64,000 nucleotides of DNA. Source: Methylobacter sp. Lineage in GTDB: Bacteria > Pseudomonadota > Gammaproteobacteria > Methylococcales > Methylomonadaceae. Within the stretch, counting starts at the first letter, position 1; every line of letters begins with the position of its first letter. Shown in pieces: positions 27,984-38,122 of this stretch. The notes beneath the pieces were generated by a model. It was not told the origin of the DNA and did no database searches. It saw only the letters and a program-made list of their open reading frames with translations. A program made the translations under genes and the position numbers. The stretch spans positions 1-64,000 of the forward strand of contig JAGXGY010000037.1 of the NCBI GenBank assembly GCA_024636505.1, written 5' to 3'.

Positions 27984-30900
27984 TTAAAACTTTCCGTAGT
28001 AGCCTTCTTTAAGCGCATCGAAAAGATTGGCGGCGCTGTGGATTTCGCCGTCGTATTCTACGTCTTCGTTGCCTTTAAACTCCATCACATGGCCGTCTTC
28101 CAGGGTGAATTGGTAGGTGGTATTTTCCAGGTCGGATTCTTTAACTAACACACCCTGGAAAACTTCCGGATTAAAGCGGAAGGTGGTGCAGCCTTTTAAG
28201 CCTTTGTCGTAGGCATATTCATAAATGGATTTGAAATCTTCATAGGGATAATCGGTAGGCACGTTGGCGGTTTTTGAAATCGACGAATCGATCCATTTTT
28301 GCGCGGCCGCCTGAACATCGACGTGCTGTGTCGGGTTGACGTCATCCGCCGAGATAAAGTAATCCGGCAGTTGTTTGTCGGGATCTTCGCTGTAAGGCAT
28401 CGCCTCGCTATTGATCATTTCGCGGTAAGCCAATAGTTCAAAAGAAAATACGTCGATTTTTTCCTTGGATTTTTTACCGGCGCGGATCACGTTGCGTGAA
28501 TAATGATGCGCAAAGCTCGGCTCTATACCGTTGCTGGCGTTGTTGGCCAGCGACAGGGAGATAGTGCCGGTCGGTGCAATAGAGCTGTGATGCGTGAAGC
28601 GGGCGCCGGTTTCAATCAGTTCAGCTAACAATTCAGGTTCTTCATTGCCCAGTTGCTGCATATAGCGGCTGTACTTGGCATGCAGCAGTTTTCCGGGCAG
28701 CCGGTCGCCGATTTTATGACCGTCGGCAACCATTTCCGGGCGTTTATGCAACATTTCGCCGGTGACGCTAAACATCTGCTCCATCATCGGCGCCGGACCT
28801 TTTTCTTTGGCCAGCGCCAGTCCCGCTTTCCAGCCTTCCACGGCCAGTACTTTGGTCACTTCTTCGGTGAATTCCAGCGACCCGGCATCGCCGTATTTCA
28901 TGCCCATCATGGTGACGGTTGAGCCCAAGCCCAGATAGCCCATGCCGTGACGACGCTTGCTGGTGATTTCTTCGCGCTGCTGCGCTAAGGGCAGGCCGTT
29001 GATTTCAACCACGTTGTCCAGCATCCGGGTAAAAATCTTGATGGTTTTACGGTAGTTGTCCCAGTCGAAATGGGCATCGTCGGTGAACGGTTTTTTAACG
29101 AAGCGGGTCAGGTTGATTGAGCCTAGAAGGCACGAACCGTAAGGCGGAAGCGGTTGTTCACCACAGTTACCTGTCACTAAGCCATTAAATATAAGTGTAT
29201 TGTTATCATTTTGAGTGGTATCAAAAACAGCCTCTGTTCCGATATATTCAATACTGATAATTGGGCTGATAAAGCTATTTTTTTTAGCTCGGGTGATATT
29301 TTTGGCCCACTCAGAATATTTTTCGTTTTTTTCAGCACTTAAAAAACCAATTTCCTGCATAAAAATATCGCGTGATTCTGAGCCGATAATCAATTCGTAA
29401 TCCGCTTTACAAGCGTAAGCTTTTTGTCCGCCTTTACCATCAGGCAACATTCTAAACCCAGCATTACGCCGTTTGAGAACGCGACTGAAAATGCCGAAAT
29501 TGCTTAATAGCATTTGTACGTCGTTAAGCAATTCGGGATGGCTTGATGCTAAGCGAATCGTGCAGTAATGATTTTTATCGTCGCGTTGAACCGTACCATC
29601 CGCCTGAAATAAAGCGCTTAAATAACCTTTAACGCAGGCTTCAGTGCCTTGCCAAATGACTTCAGGAACGCGCAGCTTGCTGTCTTTATTAAAGCCGTAA
29701 AATTCCAATATGCGCGCCAGTAAAACCGAGCGGATCGTAATCATATTGCGATCCGGCACCGCGACCGCTGACACCTTATAACTTCTAGCCGTGTTCAGTG
29801 ACAACGCCGTTGCCGCTATTAATTGATTGATATAAGCCACTAATGTTGGCGCAAAATCACGGTCGCCATTCCATAAATTAATCACCGCAGCCTGTTGCTG
29901 TTTGCCTCGATTGGTGAAATGGCCATCCCCGGTAATTAGGCCCAGTAACAGGCCAAAACTGTTGTCGCCCTGTTGTCCAAATTGACCTTTAGCGCATTGA
30001 ACCAGTAAGTTGTCGCCTAACTTCAGATCCTTTAATTTGATTTTGCCGCGCTCGGTATAAAAGTCATGCCAAGCGGTGGCTTTAATTTCATAACCGTCAC
30101 GCGTGGTTACCCGATAAACGTCTGCAGAAGCAGCGGTCATAAACGCAGGTTTGGCGGGGCGTATGGCGGTGCCTTTATCTTCCAAGCCGAGTGCGCGATG
30201 ATCGACGGTCACATTTAATGGGGCGCCGCTGGCGTAAAGGTCGCCGATTTTTACCATGCCATATTGCGTATGTAGGCGGGTGTCTGCAGTTACGCACGGA
30301 TTGGTCGCGCGAATTTTCTCGCAAAACCAGTTATTGTTCATCTCGTTGACTTTGTCGATCAGGATAAATCCGGGTTCGGCGTAGTCGTAAGTGGAGCTCA
30401 TGATGATGTCCCACAGACGACGTGCGGGCATGGTTTTGCTGATTTTGCAGGCGACCATGCCGTCGTCGTTAAGGATGTAGCCGTCTATGTAGGGCAGGTC
30501 TCGCCAGATGATTTGCGTGCTGTCAGCCAAATCCAGATTATCCAGTTTGACTTCTTTTGCGGTGACCGGAAAGGACAGCGACCAAGGCAAGTCGTTTTTT
30601 ACCGCTTCGACAAACTCGGCGGTAATCAGCAGCGACAGGTTGAATTGGCGCAGACGCCCGTCTTCGCGTTTGGCGCGGATAAATTCGACCACGTCGGGAT
30701 GGCCGACATCGAAAGTCGCCATTTGCGCGCCGCGTCTGCCGCCTGCCGACGACACGGTAAAACACATCTTGTCATAGATGTCCATGAACGATAACGGGCC
30801 CGAAGTATAAGCGCCTGCACCGGAAACATAAGCGTCTTTAGGCCGTAAGGTTGAAAATTCATAGCCGATGCCGCAGCCCGCTTTTAATGTCAGCCCGGCT

Positions 30901-31265
30901 TCATGTACTTTGCCTAAAATATCATCCATGGAATCGGCGATGGTGCCGGATACGGTGCAGTTGATCGTCGATGTCGCCGGTTTGTGTTCGAGAGCGCCGG
31001 CATTGGAGGTAATCCGCCCGGCCGGAATAGCGCCTTGACGCAAGGCCCACAGGAAATCTTTGTAGCATTGCTCCTGTTTGGCTTTACCTTTTTCTACTTC
31101 GGAAAGCGCTTTGGCAACCCGTTGGTAGGTGTCATCAATAGTACCGTCAATAGCCCCGCCGTCTTTGGTTTTTAAGCGATATTTGGTATCCCAGATATCC
31201 ATTGATGCGTCTTGAAAAGGTATTTCGGTCACGGTGTTGGGGATGACGTGTAGCTTTGCCGGCAT
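27984..31265 (-). CDS. nrdJa: NrdJa, class II (B12-dependent) ribonucleotide reductase with intein
   Basis: A 1093-residue precursor. The host enzyme keeps the class II markers: STINCTVSGTIADSMDD region, FTVSSAGGRRGAQMATFDVGHPD, and the active site ATNPCGEQPLPPYGSC, which is split by an intein. After splicing the mature protein would be 716 residues. It reduces ribonucleotides to deoxyribonucleotides using adenosylcobalamin and without oxygen. The C-terminal portion is encoded separately as nrdJb. A NrdR box lies 86 bases upstream of the start, so repression when dNTP/ATP levels are high is expected. Confidence 0.93.
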   Translation of the reverse strand: MPAKLHVIPNTVTEIPFQDASMDIWDTKYRLKTKDGGAIDGTIDDTYQRVAKALSEVEKGKAKQEQCYKDFLWALRQGAIPAGRITSNAGALEHKPATSTINCTVSGTIADSMDDILGKVHEAGLTLKAGCGIGYEFSTLRPKDAYVSGAGAYTSGPLSFMDIYDKMCFTVSSAGGRRGAQMATFDVGHPDVVEFIRAKREDGRLRQFNLSLLITAEFVEAVKNDLPWSLSFPVTAKEVKLDNLDLADSTQIIWRDLPYIDGYILNDDGMVACKISKTMPARRLWDIIMSSTYDYAEPGFILIDKVNEMNNNWFCEKIRATNPCVTADTRLHTQYGMVKIGDLYASGAPLNVTVDHRALGLEDKGTAIRPAKPAFMTAASADVYRVTTRDGYEIKATAWHDFYTERGKIKLKDLKLGDNLLVQCAKGQFGQQGDNSFGLLLGLITGDGHFTNRGKQQQAAVINLWNGDRDFAPTLVAYINQLIAATALSLNTARSYKVSAVAVPDRNMITIRSVLLARILEFYGFNKDSKLRVPEVIWQGTEACVKGYLSALFQADGTVQRDDKNHYCTIRLASSHPELLNDVQMLLSNFGIFSRVLKRRNAGFRMLPDGKGGQKAYACKADYELIIGSESRDIFMQEIGFLSAEKNEKYSEWAKNITRAKKNSFISPIISIEYIGTEAVFDTTQNDNNTLIFNGLVTGNCGEQPLPPYGSCLLGSINLTRFVKKPFTDDAHFDWDNYRKTIKIFTRMLDNVVEINGLPLAQQREEITSKRRHGMGYLGLGSTVTMMGMKYGDAGSLEFTEEVTKVLAVEGWKAGLALAKEKGPAPMMEQMFSVTGEMLHKRPEMVADGHKIGDRLPGKLLHAKYSRYMQQLGNEEPELLAELIETGARFTHHSSIAPTGTISLSLANNASNGIEPSFAHHYSRNVIRAGKKSKEKIDVFSFELLAYREMINSEAMPYSEDPDKQLPDYFISADDVNPTQHVDVQAAAQKWIDSSISKTANVPTDYPYEDFKSIYEYAYDKGLKGCTTFRFNPEVFQGVLVKESDLENTTYQFTLEDGHVMEFKGNEDVEYDGEIHSAANLFDALKEGYYGKF
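29166..30296 (-). other. LAGLIDADG intein in NrdJa (residues 324-700)
   Basis: The host sequence runs ATNP | CGEQPLPP, with a 377-residue insertion starting at Cys324 (CVTADTRLHTQYGMV) and ending at Asn700 (FNGLVTGN), followed by Cys+1 (701). Splicing block B is TAWHDFYTERG (TxxH at 397-400). Two dodecapeptide motifs of a homing endonuclease, LLLGLITGDGHF (439-450) and GYLSALFQADGTV (547-559), keep their acidic residues. The residue before the terminal Asn is Gly instead of the usual His. It sits exactly at the most conserved active-site motif of the reductase. Confidence 0.93.
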
Positions 31266-31350
31266 GGAGATGTCTCAGTAGTAGTGGAAAGGTAAAGGCT
31301 AGCCTGTTTAGGGCTTGTTATCGATATGTAGTGATTAGCCGATCAGGATA

Positions 31351-31366
31351 ACACAATATATAGTGT
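31351..31366. promoter_or_regulatory. NrdR box upstream of nrdJa
   Basis: ACACAATATATAGTGT fits the NrdR-box consensus ACACWATATATWGTGT at every position. It lies 86 bases before the nrdJa start. NrdR boxes usually come in pairs about 15 bases apart; a weaker partner (TCGATATGTAGTGATT, about 9 of 16) may lie at 31321-31336. The nrdR gene itself is not in the window. Confidence 0.85.
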
Positions 31367-31500
31367 TTTTCGCAAGAATAAAAACACCGGATGAACCCCG
31401 GAAATTATTCATTAAGCCGACTATTCAGCAGAGAAACCGTCGTTTTAGTGCGGTTCATCAATCTTTCTTGCTGGTTTAGACCTCGGCCTTCAGGCTAACG

Positions 31501-33438
31501 CTATCTATTAGTCCGGTGCGCAATAATATCGTCAACTACGGCCGGATCGGCCAGCGTGGAGGTATCGCCCAGGCTGTTAATTTCATTGGACGCCACTTTA
31601 CGCAAAATACGGCGCATGATTTTACCGGAACGGGTTTTGGGTAAACCCGGCGCCCACTGAATGATGTCCGGATGGGCAATCGGGCCGATTTCATTCCTGA
31701 CCAGTTCGATCAGTTCCTGGCGCAGTTGTTCAGACGGTTCGATGCCGACATTCAAGGTCACGTAAGCGTAGATGCCTTGTCCTTTAATATCATGCGGATA
31801 GCCGACCACGGCGGCTTCGGCAACATGTTCATGCAGCACCAGGGCGCTTTCGATTTCTGCGGTACCCATGCGGTGACCGGAGACATTGATGACATCGTCA
31901 ACCCGTCCGGTAATCCAGAAATAGCCGTCTTGATCGCGGCGCGCGCCATCGCCGGTAAAATAATAACCGGGGTAGTTTTTAAAATAGGTGTCGATAAAAC
32001 GTTGATGATCGCCGTAAATGGTGCGTGCCTGTCCCGGCCAGGAGCGACTGATGACTAAAAGGCCTTCGGCGGCACCTTCCCTGATTTGTCCGGAGTTATC
32101 CATAATCTCAGGCTTGATACCGAAGAAGGGCAGGGAGGCCGAACCCGGTTTTAACGCTATCGCGCCCGGTAGCGGGGTAATTAAAATGCCGCCGGTTTCG
32201 GTTTGCCACCAGGTATCGACTATGGGGCAGTGACCCTCGCCGACCACATGGTAGTACCATTCCCAGGCTTCCGGGTTAATCGGTTCGCCGACACTGCCGA
32301 GAATGCGTAAACTGGGGCGTGAGCTGCGGGTAACAAATTCATCGCCCTGCGCCATCAGCGCTCGGATAGCGGTCGGCGCGGTATAGAAAATAGTTACCTG
32401 ATGCTTGTTGATTACCTGCCAGAAACGGCCGGCATCGGGATAAGTCGGCACGCCTTCGAACAATAAGGTGGTCGCGCCGTTGCATAACGGGCCGTAGATC
32501 ATGTAGGAATGGCCCGTTATCCAGCCTATATCGGCGGTACACCAGTAAATATCGCCGTCGTGGTAATCGAACACATATTTGTGGGTCATGGCAGTGTATA
32601 GCAGATAACCGCCGGTGCTGTGCAAAACCCCTTTAGGTTGGCCGGTGGAGCCTGAGGTGTACAGGATAAACAGCGGATCTTCGGCGTCCATTTCCTCTGG
32701 GGGACAGTCGGCCGTAGCGGTCGCCATCGCTTGGTGATACCAGAGGTCGCGCTGCTCGTGCCAGTCGACAGGGTTGCCGGTGTTTTTGATGACGATGACT
32801 TTTTCAAGGCCGGGACAGGAGGCGGCGGCTTTATCGGCATTGGCTTTAATCGCTAAGGTCTTGCCGCCACGGTAGCCTTCATCGGCGCACACCAAAAACC
32901 GGCAATCGGCATCCAGAATCCGGTCTTTTAAGGCCTCGGCGGAAAAACCGCCGAACACGATCGAATGCACTGCGCCGATGCGGGTGCAGGCCAGCATCAC
33001 CGTAGCCGCCTCGCTGATCATCGGCAGGTAGATGCACACGCGGTCGCCTTTTTTAACGCCTTGCGCCTTTAATACATTGGCGAATTTGCAGACCTGTTCG
33101 TGCAGTTGCCGGTAAGTGATTTTTTTATCCTGCGCCGGATTGTCGCCTTCCCAGATAATGGCGACCTGATCGCCGCGCGCGGCAAGATGACGATCCAGAC
33201 AATTGACGCTGACGTTAAGTTTTCCGCCTTCAAACCAGCGGATATGGCCGGTCAAAAAATCGCAGTTCATGACCGTATCCCAAGGCTTGCTCCAGTCCAG
33301 AAACTGTTCGGCCTGTTCAGCCCAAAAAGCTTCCGGCTCGGCTATGGAGCGCTGATACAAGGTTTTGTAGCTTGCCGCGGTAATATGGGCATTGGCCGCT
33401 ATTTCCGGTTTTATGTCATAGATTTTAAGGTCTGACAT
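31501..33438 (-). CDS. acs: acetyl-CoA synthetase
   Basis: A 645-residue AMP-forming acetate-CoA ligase. Motifs: [20 protein letters not shown] (AMP-binding P-loop, about residue 256), [59 protein letters not shown] in the C-terminal hinge region, and [14 protein letters not shown] near residue 606, whose Lys is the conserved acetylation site. It makes acetyl-CoA from acetate, ATP and CoA. Length is normal (E. coli 652). Monocistronic by position; divergent from the M16 peptidase genes. Confidence 0.96.
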   Translation of the reverse strand: MSDLKIYDIKPEIAANAHITAASYKTLYQRSIAEPEAFWAEQAEQFLDWSKPWDTVMNCDFLTGHIRWFEGGKLNVSVNCLDRHLAARGDQVAIIWEGDNPAQDKKITYRQLHEQVCKFANVLKAQGVKKGDRVCIYLPMISEAATVMLACTRIGAVHSIVFGGFSAEALKDRILDADCRFLVCADEGYRGGKTLAIKANADKAAASCPGLEKVIVIKNTGNPVDWHEQRDLWYHQAMATATADCPPEEMDAEDPLFILYTSGSTGQPKGVLHSTGGYLLYTAMTHKYVFDYHDGDIYWCTADIGWITGHSYMIYGPLCNGATTLLFEGVPTYPDAGRFWQVINKHQVTIFYTAPTAIRALMAQGDEFVTRSSRPSLRILGSVGEPINPEAWEWYYHVVGEGHCPIVDTWWQTETGGILITPLPGAIALKPGSASLPFFGIKPEIMDNSGQIREGAAEGLLVISRSWPGQARTIYGDHQRFIDTYFKNYPGYYFTGDGARRDQDGYFWITGRVDDVINVSGHRMGTAEIESALVLHEHVAEAAVVGYPHDIKGQGIYAYVTLNVGIEPSEQLRQELIELVRNEIGPIAHPDIIQWAPGLPKTRSGKIMRRILRKVASNEINSLGDTSTLADPAVVDDIIAHRTNR

Positions 33439-33741
33439 CGGTTAATCCTTGGGTTCGGTTGAAAAAATGTAGAAGGCTCTTAGGTGGCCAATAATGATAT
33501 TATTGATAATATATTATGTTTTAACATCGTTATGATTAGGGGCATCAGCAGCTAAAGTCAAAGATTTGTACTGCTTCGATAAAAGCAGTATTTCGTATAA
33601 AGCCGCTATCTTGTGGATAATGGCTTATTTTTCAGGTATCGCTATCCAGAACTATTTTACCCCTGTTACTATCGGGTTTGGCAAGTCATGCCGCCCGGAG
33701 TTTTTCTGGAGAGTACCTTAATATTGACCCAAGAGGGAGTT
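33439..33741. other. intergenic region between acs and the M16 peptidases
   Basis: About 300 bases between divergent genes. An AT-rich stretch near 33497-33540 (ATATTATTGATAATATATTATG) is a likely promoter area. In-frame coding continues upstream of 33742 but has no family similarity, so it is treated as leader. Confidence 0.5.
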
Positions 33742-35106
33742 ATGAACTATCGATTGCTATGCGCCGCATTATTGTGGCTACCGGCTTTTGCCAGCAGTGC
33801 CGAGACTAAGGTGTCGGAACATATATTGGGCAACGGTTTGAAAGTGCTGGTTAAAGAAGATCACCGCTCGCCGGTTGCCGTGTCCCAGGTTTGGTACAAG
33901 GTCGGTTCAAGTTATGAACCGGGCGGCATTACCGGTATTTCGCACATGCTTGAGCACATGATGTTTAAAGGCACCGACAAACATCCCGCCGGTGAGTTTT
34001 CGCGGATTGTTGCCGAGAACGGCGGCGACGAGAATGCCTTTACCGGCAGCGATTACACCGCTTATTTCCAAACCATGGAGGCATCAAGGTTGGCGGTCAG
34101 TTTTGAGCTGGAAGCCGATAGAATGCGCAATTTGCACCTGCTCGCCGGGGAGTTGAAAAAGGAACTGGAGGTGGTCACCGAAGAGCGCCGAATGCGCACC
34201 GACGATAATCCGCAGGCAAAAATGCAGGAACATTTTATGGCGATGGCTTATACCAACAGCCCTTACAGAAACCCTGTGATCGGCTGGCCTTCGGACATCG
34301 CTAATTATAAAGTTGAAGATTTGCAAGCCTGGTATCAGCGTTGGTATGCGCCCAATAATGCTACCTTGGTGGTGGCGGGCGACGTCGAACCTAAAGCGGT
34401 GTTCGCGCTGGCGGAAAAATATTTTGCTCCGCTCAAACCCAGCGACATTAAAGCGGTCAAGCCGCAGGATGAAGTCGAACAGCTCGGCGTGCGCAGGATG
34501 ACGGTAAAATTGCCGGCCAAACTGCCGTACCTGTTAATGGGCTACAAAGTGCCGGTATTGAAGACCGCAGAACACGAGTGGGAAGCCTATGCGCTGGAAG
34601 TCCTAGCCGGTGTGCTTGATGGCGGCAGCAGCGCCCGGTTGTCCTCGGAACTGGTGCGCGGCAAACAACTGGCGGTTTCTGCCGGTGCCGGCTATGGGCT
34701 GGCTTCCAGATTGCCCGGATTGTTTACGCTGGAAGCGACGCCTGCGGCCGGGAAAACCGTGTGGGATTTGGAAGCTGCGTTAAAGAACGAAATTACCGAT
34801 CTGCAAATCAAACTGGTCGACACCGTTGAATTGCAGCGCATTAAGGCGCAGGTTTTGGCGGCGGCGGTTTACGAGCGCGATTCCAATTTTTATCAGGCCA
34901 TGCAGTTGGGTATGCTGGAAACAGTGGGTCTGGGTTGGCAAAAAGCCGATGACTATGTGCCTAAGGTCAATCAGATTACTGCGGAACAGGTGCGTGAGGT
35001 GGCGCGCAAATATCTGGTTGAGGATAAGTTGAGCGTTGCTTATTTGGAACCCCTGCCGATCAATGAAAGCGCTGGCGAAACCCACACCGAAAAAGGAGTT
35101 AAATAA
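33742..35106 (+). CDS. M16 family zinc peptidase, catalytic subunit
   Basis: A 454-residue exported M16 (pitrilysin/processing peptidase-like) protein. The start at 33742 follows AAGAGGGAGTT and gives a clean signal peptide (MNYRLLCAALLWLPAFASSA); upstream in-frame ATGs lack this. The inverted zinc motif HMLEH is at 68-72, with the downstream Glu in the EADRMRNLHL...KKELEVVTEERRMR region. It is paired with a second M16 gene (overlapping by one base) that lacks HxxEH, as in two-subunit bacterial M16B peptidases. It probably degrades or processes peptides in the periplasm. Confidence 0.9.
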   Translation: MNYRLLCAALLWLPAFASSAETKVSEHILGNGLKVLVKEDHRSPVAVSQVWYKVGSSYEPGGITGISHMLEHMMFKGTDKHPAGEFSRIVAENGGDENAFTGSDYTAYFQTMEASRLAVSFELEADRMRNLHLLAGELKKELEVVTEERRMRTDDNPQAKMQEHFMAMAYTNSPYRNPVIGWPSDIANYKVEDLQAWYQRWYAPNNATLVVAGDVEPKAVFALAEKYFAPLKPSDIKAVKPQDEVEQLGVRRMTVKLPAKLPYLLMGYKVPVLKTAEHEWEAYALEVLAGVLDGGSSARLSSELVRGKQLAVSAGAGYGLASRLPGLFTLEATPAAGKTVWDLEAALKNEITDLQIKLVDTVELQRIKAQVLAAAVYERDSNFYQAMQLGMLETVGLGWQKADDYVPKVNQITAEQVREVARKYLVEDKLSVAYLEPLPINESAGETHTEKGVK

Positions 35107-36419
35107 TGCGCATCTATCTGTTAAGTCTTGTTTTTTTAGTCTTTAGCCAATCGGCCTGGGCCGTTGCAAAAATCGAACATTGGCAAACGCCGCAAGGCAG
35201 CCGGGTTTATTATGTGCAGACCGAGGGCCTGCCAATGGTGGACATACAGGTGGCTTTCGATGCCGGCAGCGCCCGCGACGGCTATCAGTTCGGCCTGTCG
35301 GCATTAACTTCGGCCTTGCTCGACAGCGGTGCAGGATCGTGGAATGCCGATGACATCGCCCAGCGTTTTGAAAGCGTCGGCGCGCAATTCGGTTCCAGCG
35401 TGTCCAACGATATGGCGTCGGTTTCATTGCGTACGTTAACGGATAAGCCCTTGTTCGATAAGGCGTTAGAGACGATGCAGGTTATTTTGACCCGGCCCGC
35501 TTTCAATGAAGCCGATTTCCAGCGGGAAAAAAACCGTACGCTAGCCGGTTTAAAGCAACAGGAAGAGTCGCCCGCCGCATTGGCCGACATCGCTTTTTAT
35601 AAGGCTTTGTACGGCGATCATCCTTACGGGCATCCGAGTTCCGGTTCGATCATCACCGTGTCCGGTTTTGAAGCGGCGGATTTGCGCAATTTTTACCAAA
35701 AATATTATGTCGCCGCCAATGCGGTTGTGGTGATTGTCGGCGACCTGTCCAGAAAACAGGCCGAACTTACCGCCGAGACCTTGCTCTCCGGTTTGCCGAC
35801 AGGAACAAAGCCGGAGGTGTTGCCGGAAGTGGTCATGCCGGTCAAAGCAGATCGGCAGCATATCGAATTCCCCTCCTCGCAAACGCATGTACTGGTCGGA
35901 ATGCCCGGCACTTACCGCAAAGACCCCGATTACTTTACCCTGTATGTCGGCAATCATATTCTCGGCGGAGGCGGACTGGTGTCCAGGCTGTTTGAGGAAG
36001 TCAGGGAAAAACGCGGCCTGGCCTATAGCGCACGCAGTTCGTTTGCGCCGATGTTTAGGAAAGGGCCGTTCACGATCAGCCTGCAAACCCGCAACGATCA
36101 GACCGGGCAAGCGCTGAAGGTACTGAATAAAACCCTGGCCGATTTTATCGAGCAGGGGCCGACAAAAGCCGAGCTGATGGCCGCCAAGAAAAACATTACC
36201 GGCGGTTTTGCCATGCGTTTCGATACCAATAAAGAACTGGCCAGCTATGTGTCGATGATCGGCTTTTATGACATGCCGCTAGATTATCTGGATAGGTTTA
36301 GACAAAATATTGAGCAGGTGACGGTAGCGTCGATAAAAGAGGCGTTTAAGCGCCGCGTTAATCCGCAGTTAATGCAGACCATCACCGTAGGCGGGAGTAC
36401 TCACGGCAGTGAAAAATAA
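35106..36419 (+). CDS. M16 family peptidase, non-catalytic partner
   Basis: A 437-residue M16 protein with signal peptide (MRIYLLSLVFLVFSQSAWA). The position of the zinc motif reads FGLSALTSALLDSGAG, so the HxxEH metal site is absent. The C-terminal substrate-binding pair region RGLAYSARSSFAPMFRKGPFTISLQT is retained, as expected for the partner subunit of an M16B heterodimer. The ATG overlaps the stop of the catalytic gene, indicating balanced expression. Confidence 0.88.
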   Translation: MRIYLLSLVFLVFSQSAWAVAKIEHWQTPQGSRVYYVQTEGLPMVDIQVAFDAGSARDGYQFGLSALTSALLDSGAGSWNADDIAQRFESVGAQFGSSVSNDMASVSLRTLTDKPLFDKALETMQVILTRPAFNEADFQREKNRTLAGLKQQEESPAALADIAFYKALYGDHPYGHPSSGSIITVSGFEAADLRNFYQKYYVAANAVVVIVGDLSRKQAELTAETLLSGLPTGTKPEVLPEVVMPVKADRQHIEFPSSQTHVLVGMPGTYRKDPDYFTLYVGNHILGGGGLVSRLFEEVREKRGLAYSARSSFAPMFRKGPFTISLQTRNDQTGQALKVLNKTLADFIEQGPTKAELMAAKKNITGGFAMRFDTNKELASYVSMIGFYDMPLDYLDRFRQNIEQVTVASIKEAFKRRVNPQLMQTITVGGSTHGSEK

Positions 36420-36972
36420 GCTCAGGATTATCGGCGGCGACTGGCGCAGTCGGCAGTTAAGTTTTGTCGATGCGCCGGGCTTAAGACCCACGCCGGCTAG
36501 AGTCAGAGAAACGCTATTTAACTGGTTGCAGTATGAAATAGTCGGCAAACACTGCCTGGATTTGTACGCAGGCAGCGGCGCGTTGGGCTTTGAAGCCGCA
36601 TCCCGAGGCGCCAGGTCGGTCGTCCAGGTAGAAAATAATATTCAGGCCTGCCGCAGTTTGAAGGACAATGCCCTTGCCTTGTCCGCGACCCGGATAACAG
36701 CGGTGCAAAGCGATGTTTTGCGCTATCTGGCCGGGGAGGCGCAGGCCTTTGACGTGGTGTTTCTTGATCCGCCGTTCGGTCTCGATCTGGTTGTGCAAAC
36801 CTGTCAACTGTTAGAACAAAACGGCTGGCTGGCCAAGCATGCCAGGATTTATGTCGAAACGGAACGGCATTTCGATTTTGCCGACATGCCCGCAAACTGG
36901 CGACAGCTGAAGAGTAAGAGCGCTGGCGAAGTCGCTTATCATTTGTTTGAGCGGGCGGGGGAGCTAAGATGA
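36409..36972 (+). CDS. rsmD: 16S rRNA (guanine966-N2)-methyltransferase
   Basis: A 187-residue RsmD. It begins at GTG 36409 (KNKLRIIGGDWRSRQLSF), overlapping the peptidase gene by 11 bases. Motifs: DAPGLRPTPARVRETLFNWL, the SAM site CLDLYAGSGALGFEAASRGA, and the catalytic DPPF at about residue 120. It methylates G966 of 16S rRNA. The rsmD-coaD order is conserved in many bacteria. Confidence 0.94.
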   Translation: MKNKLRIIGGDWRSRQLSFVDAPGLRPTPARVRETLFNWLQYEIVGKHCLDLYAGSGALGFEAASRGARSVVQVENNIQACRSLKDNALALSATRITAVQSDVLRYLAGEAQAFDVVFLDPPFGLDLVVQTCQLLEQNGWLAKHARIYVETERHFDFADMPANWRQLKSKSAGEVAYHLFERAGELR

Positions 36973-37074
36973 CAGACGAAAAAACAAGGCTACCCCTTGC
37001 GCCGCCATAAATGGGCATTTAAACGCTCTCTTTTAGTGCAGATAGTATAAAATCGCTTATTTTTTTAAAATTAA

Positions 37075-37566
<492 letters not shown>

Positions 37567-37572
37567 AAAAGT

Positions 37573-38083
<511 letters not shown>

Positions 38084-38094
38084 GTGCTTGATAA

Positions 38095-38122
38095 GGCGAG
38101 CGTGAATCTATTCGCGCTTACC
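38095..38122. repeat. REP-like imperfect palindrome overlapping the hyi stop
   Basis: GGCGAGCGTGAAT and ATTCGCGCTTACC pair with one mismatch and two G-U wobbles around a CT loop. It resembles the palindrome at 7057-7082 (GCGCGAAT...ATTCGCGC). The last codons of the minus-strand gene (GKRE and stop) are read from within it. Convergent ferredoxin and hyi genes meet here. Confidence 0.6.

Noticed and set aside
33613-33741. Longer N-terminus for the first M16 peptidase
   Set aside because: The signal peptide and a strong ribosome site place the start at 33742.
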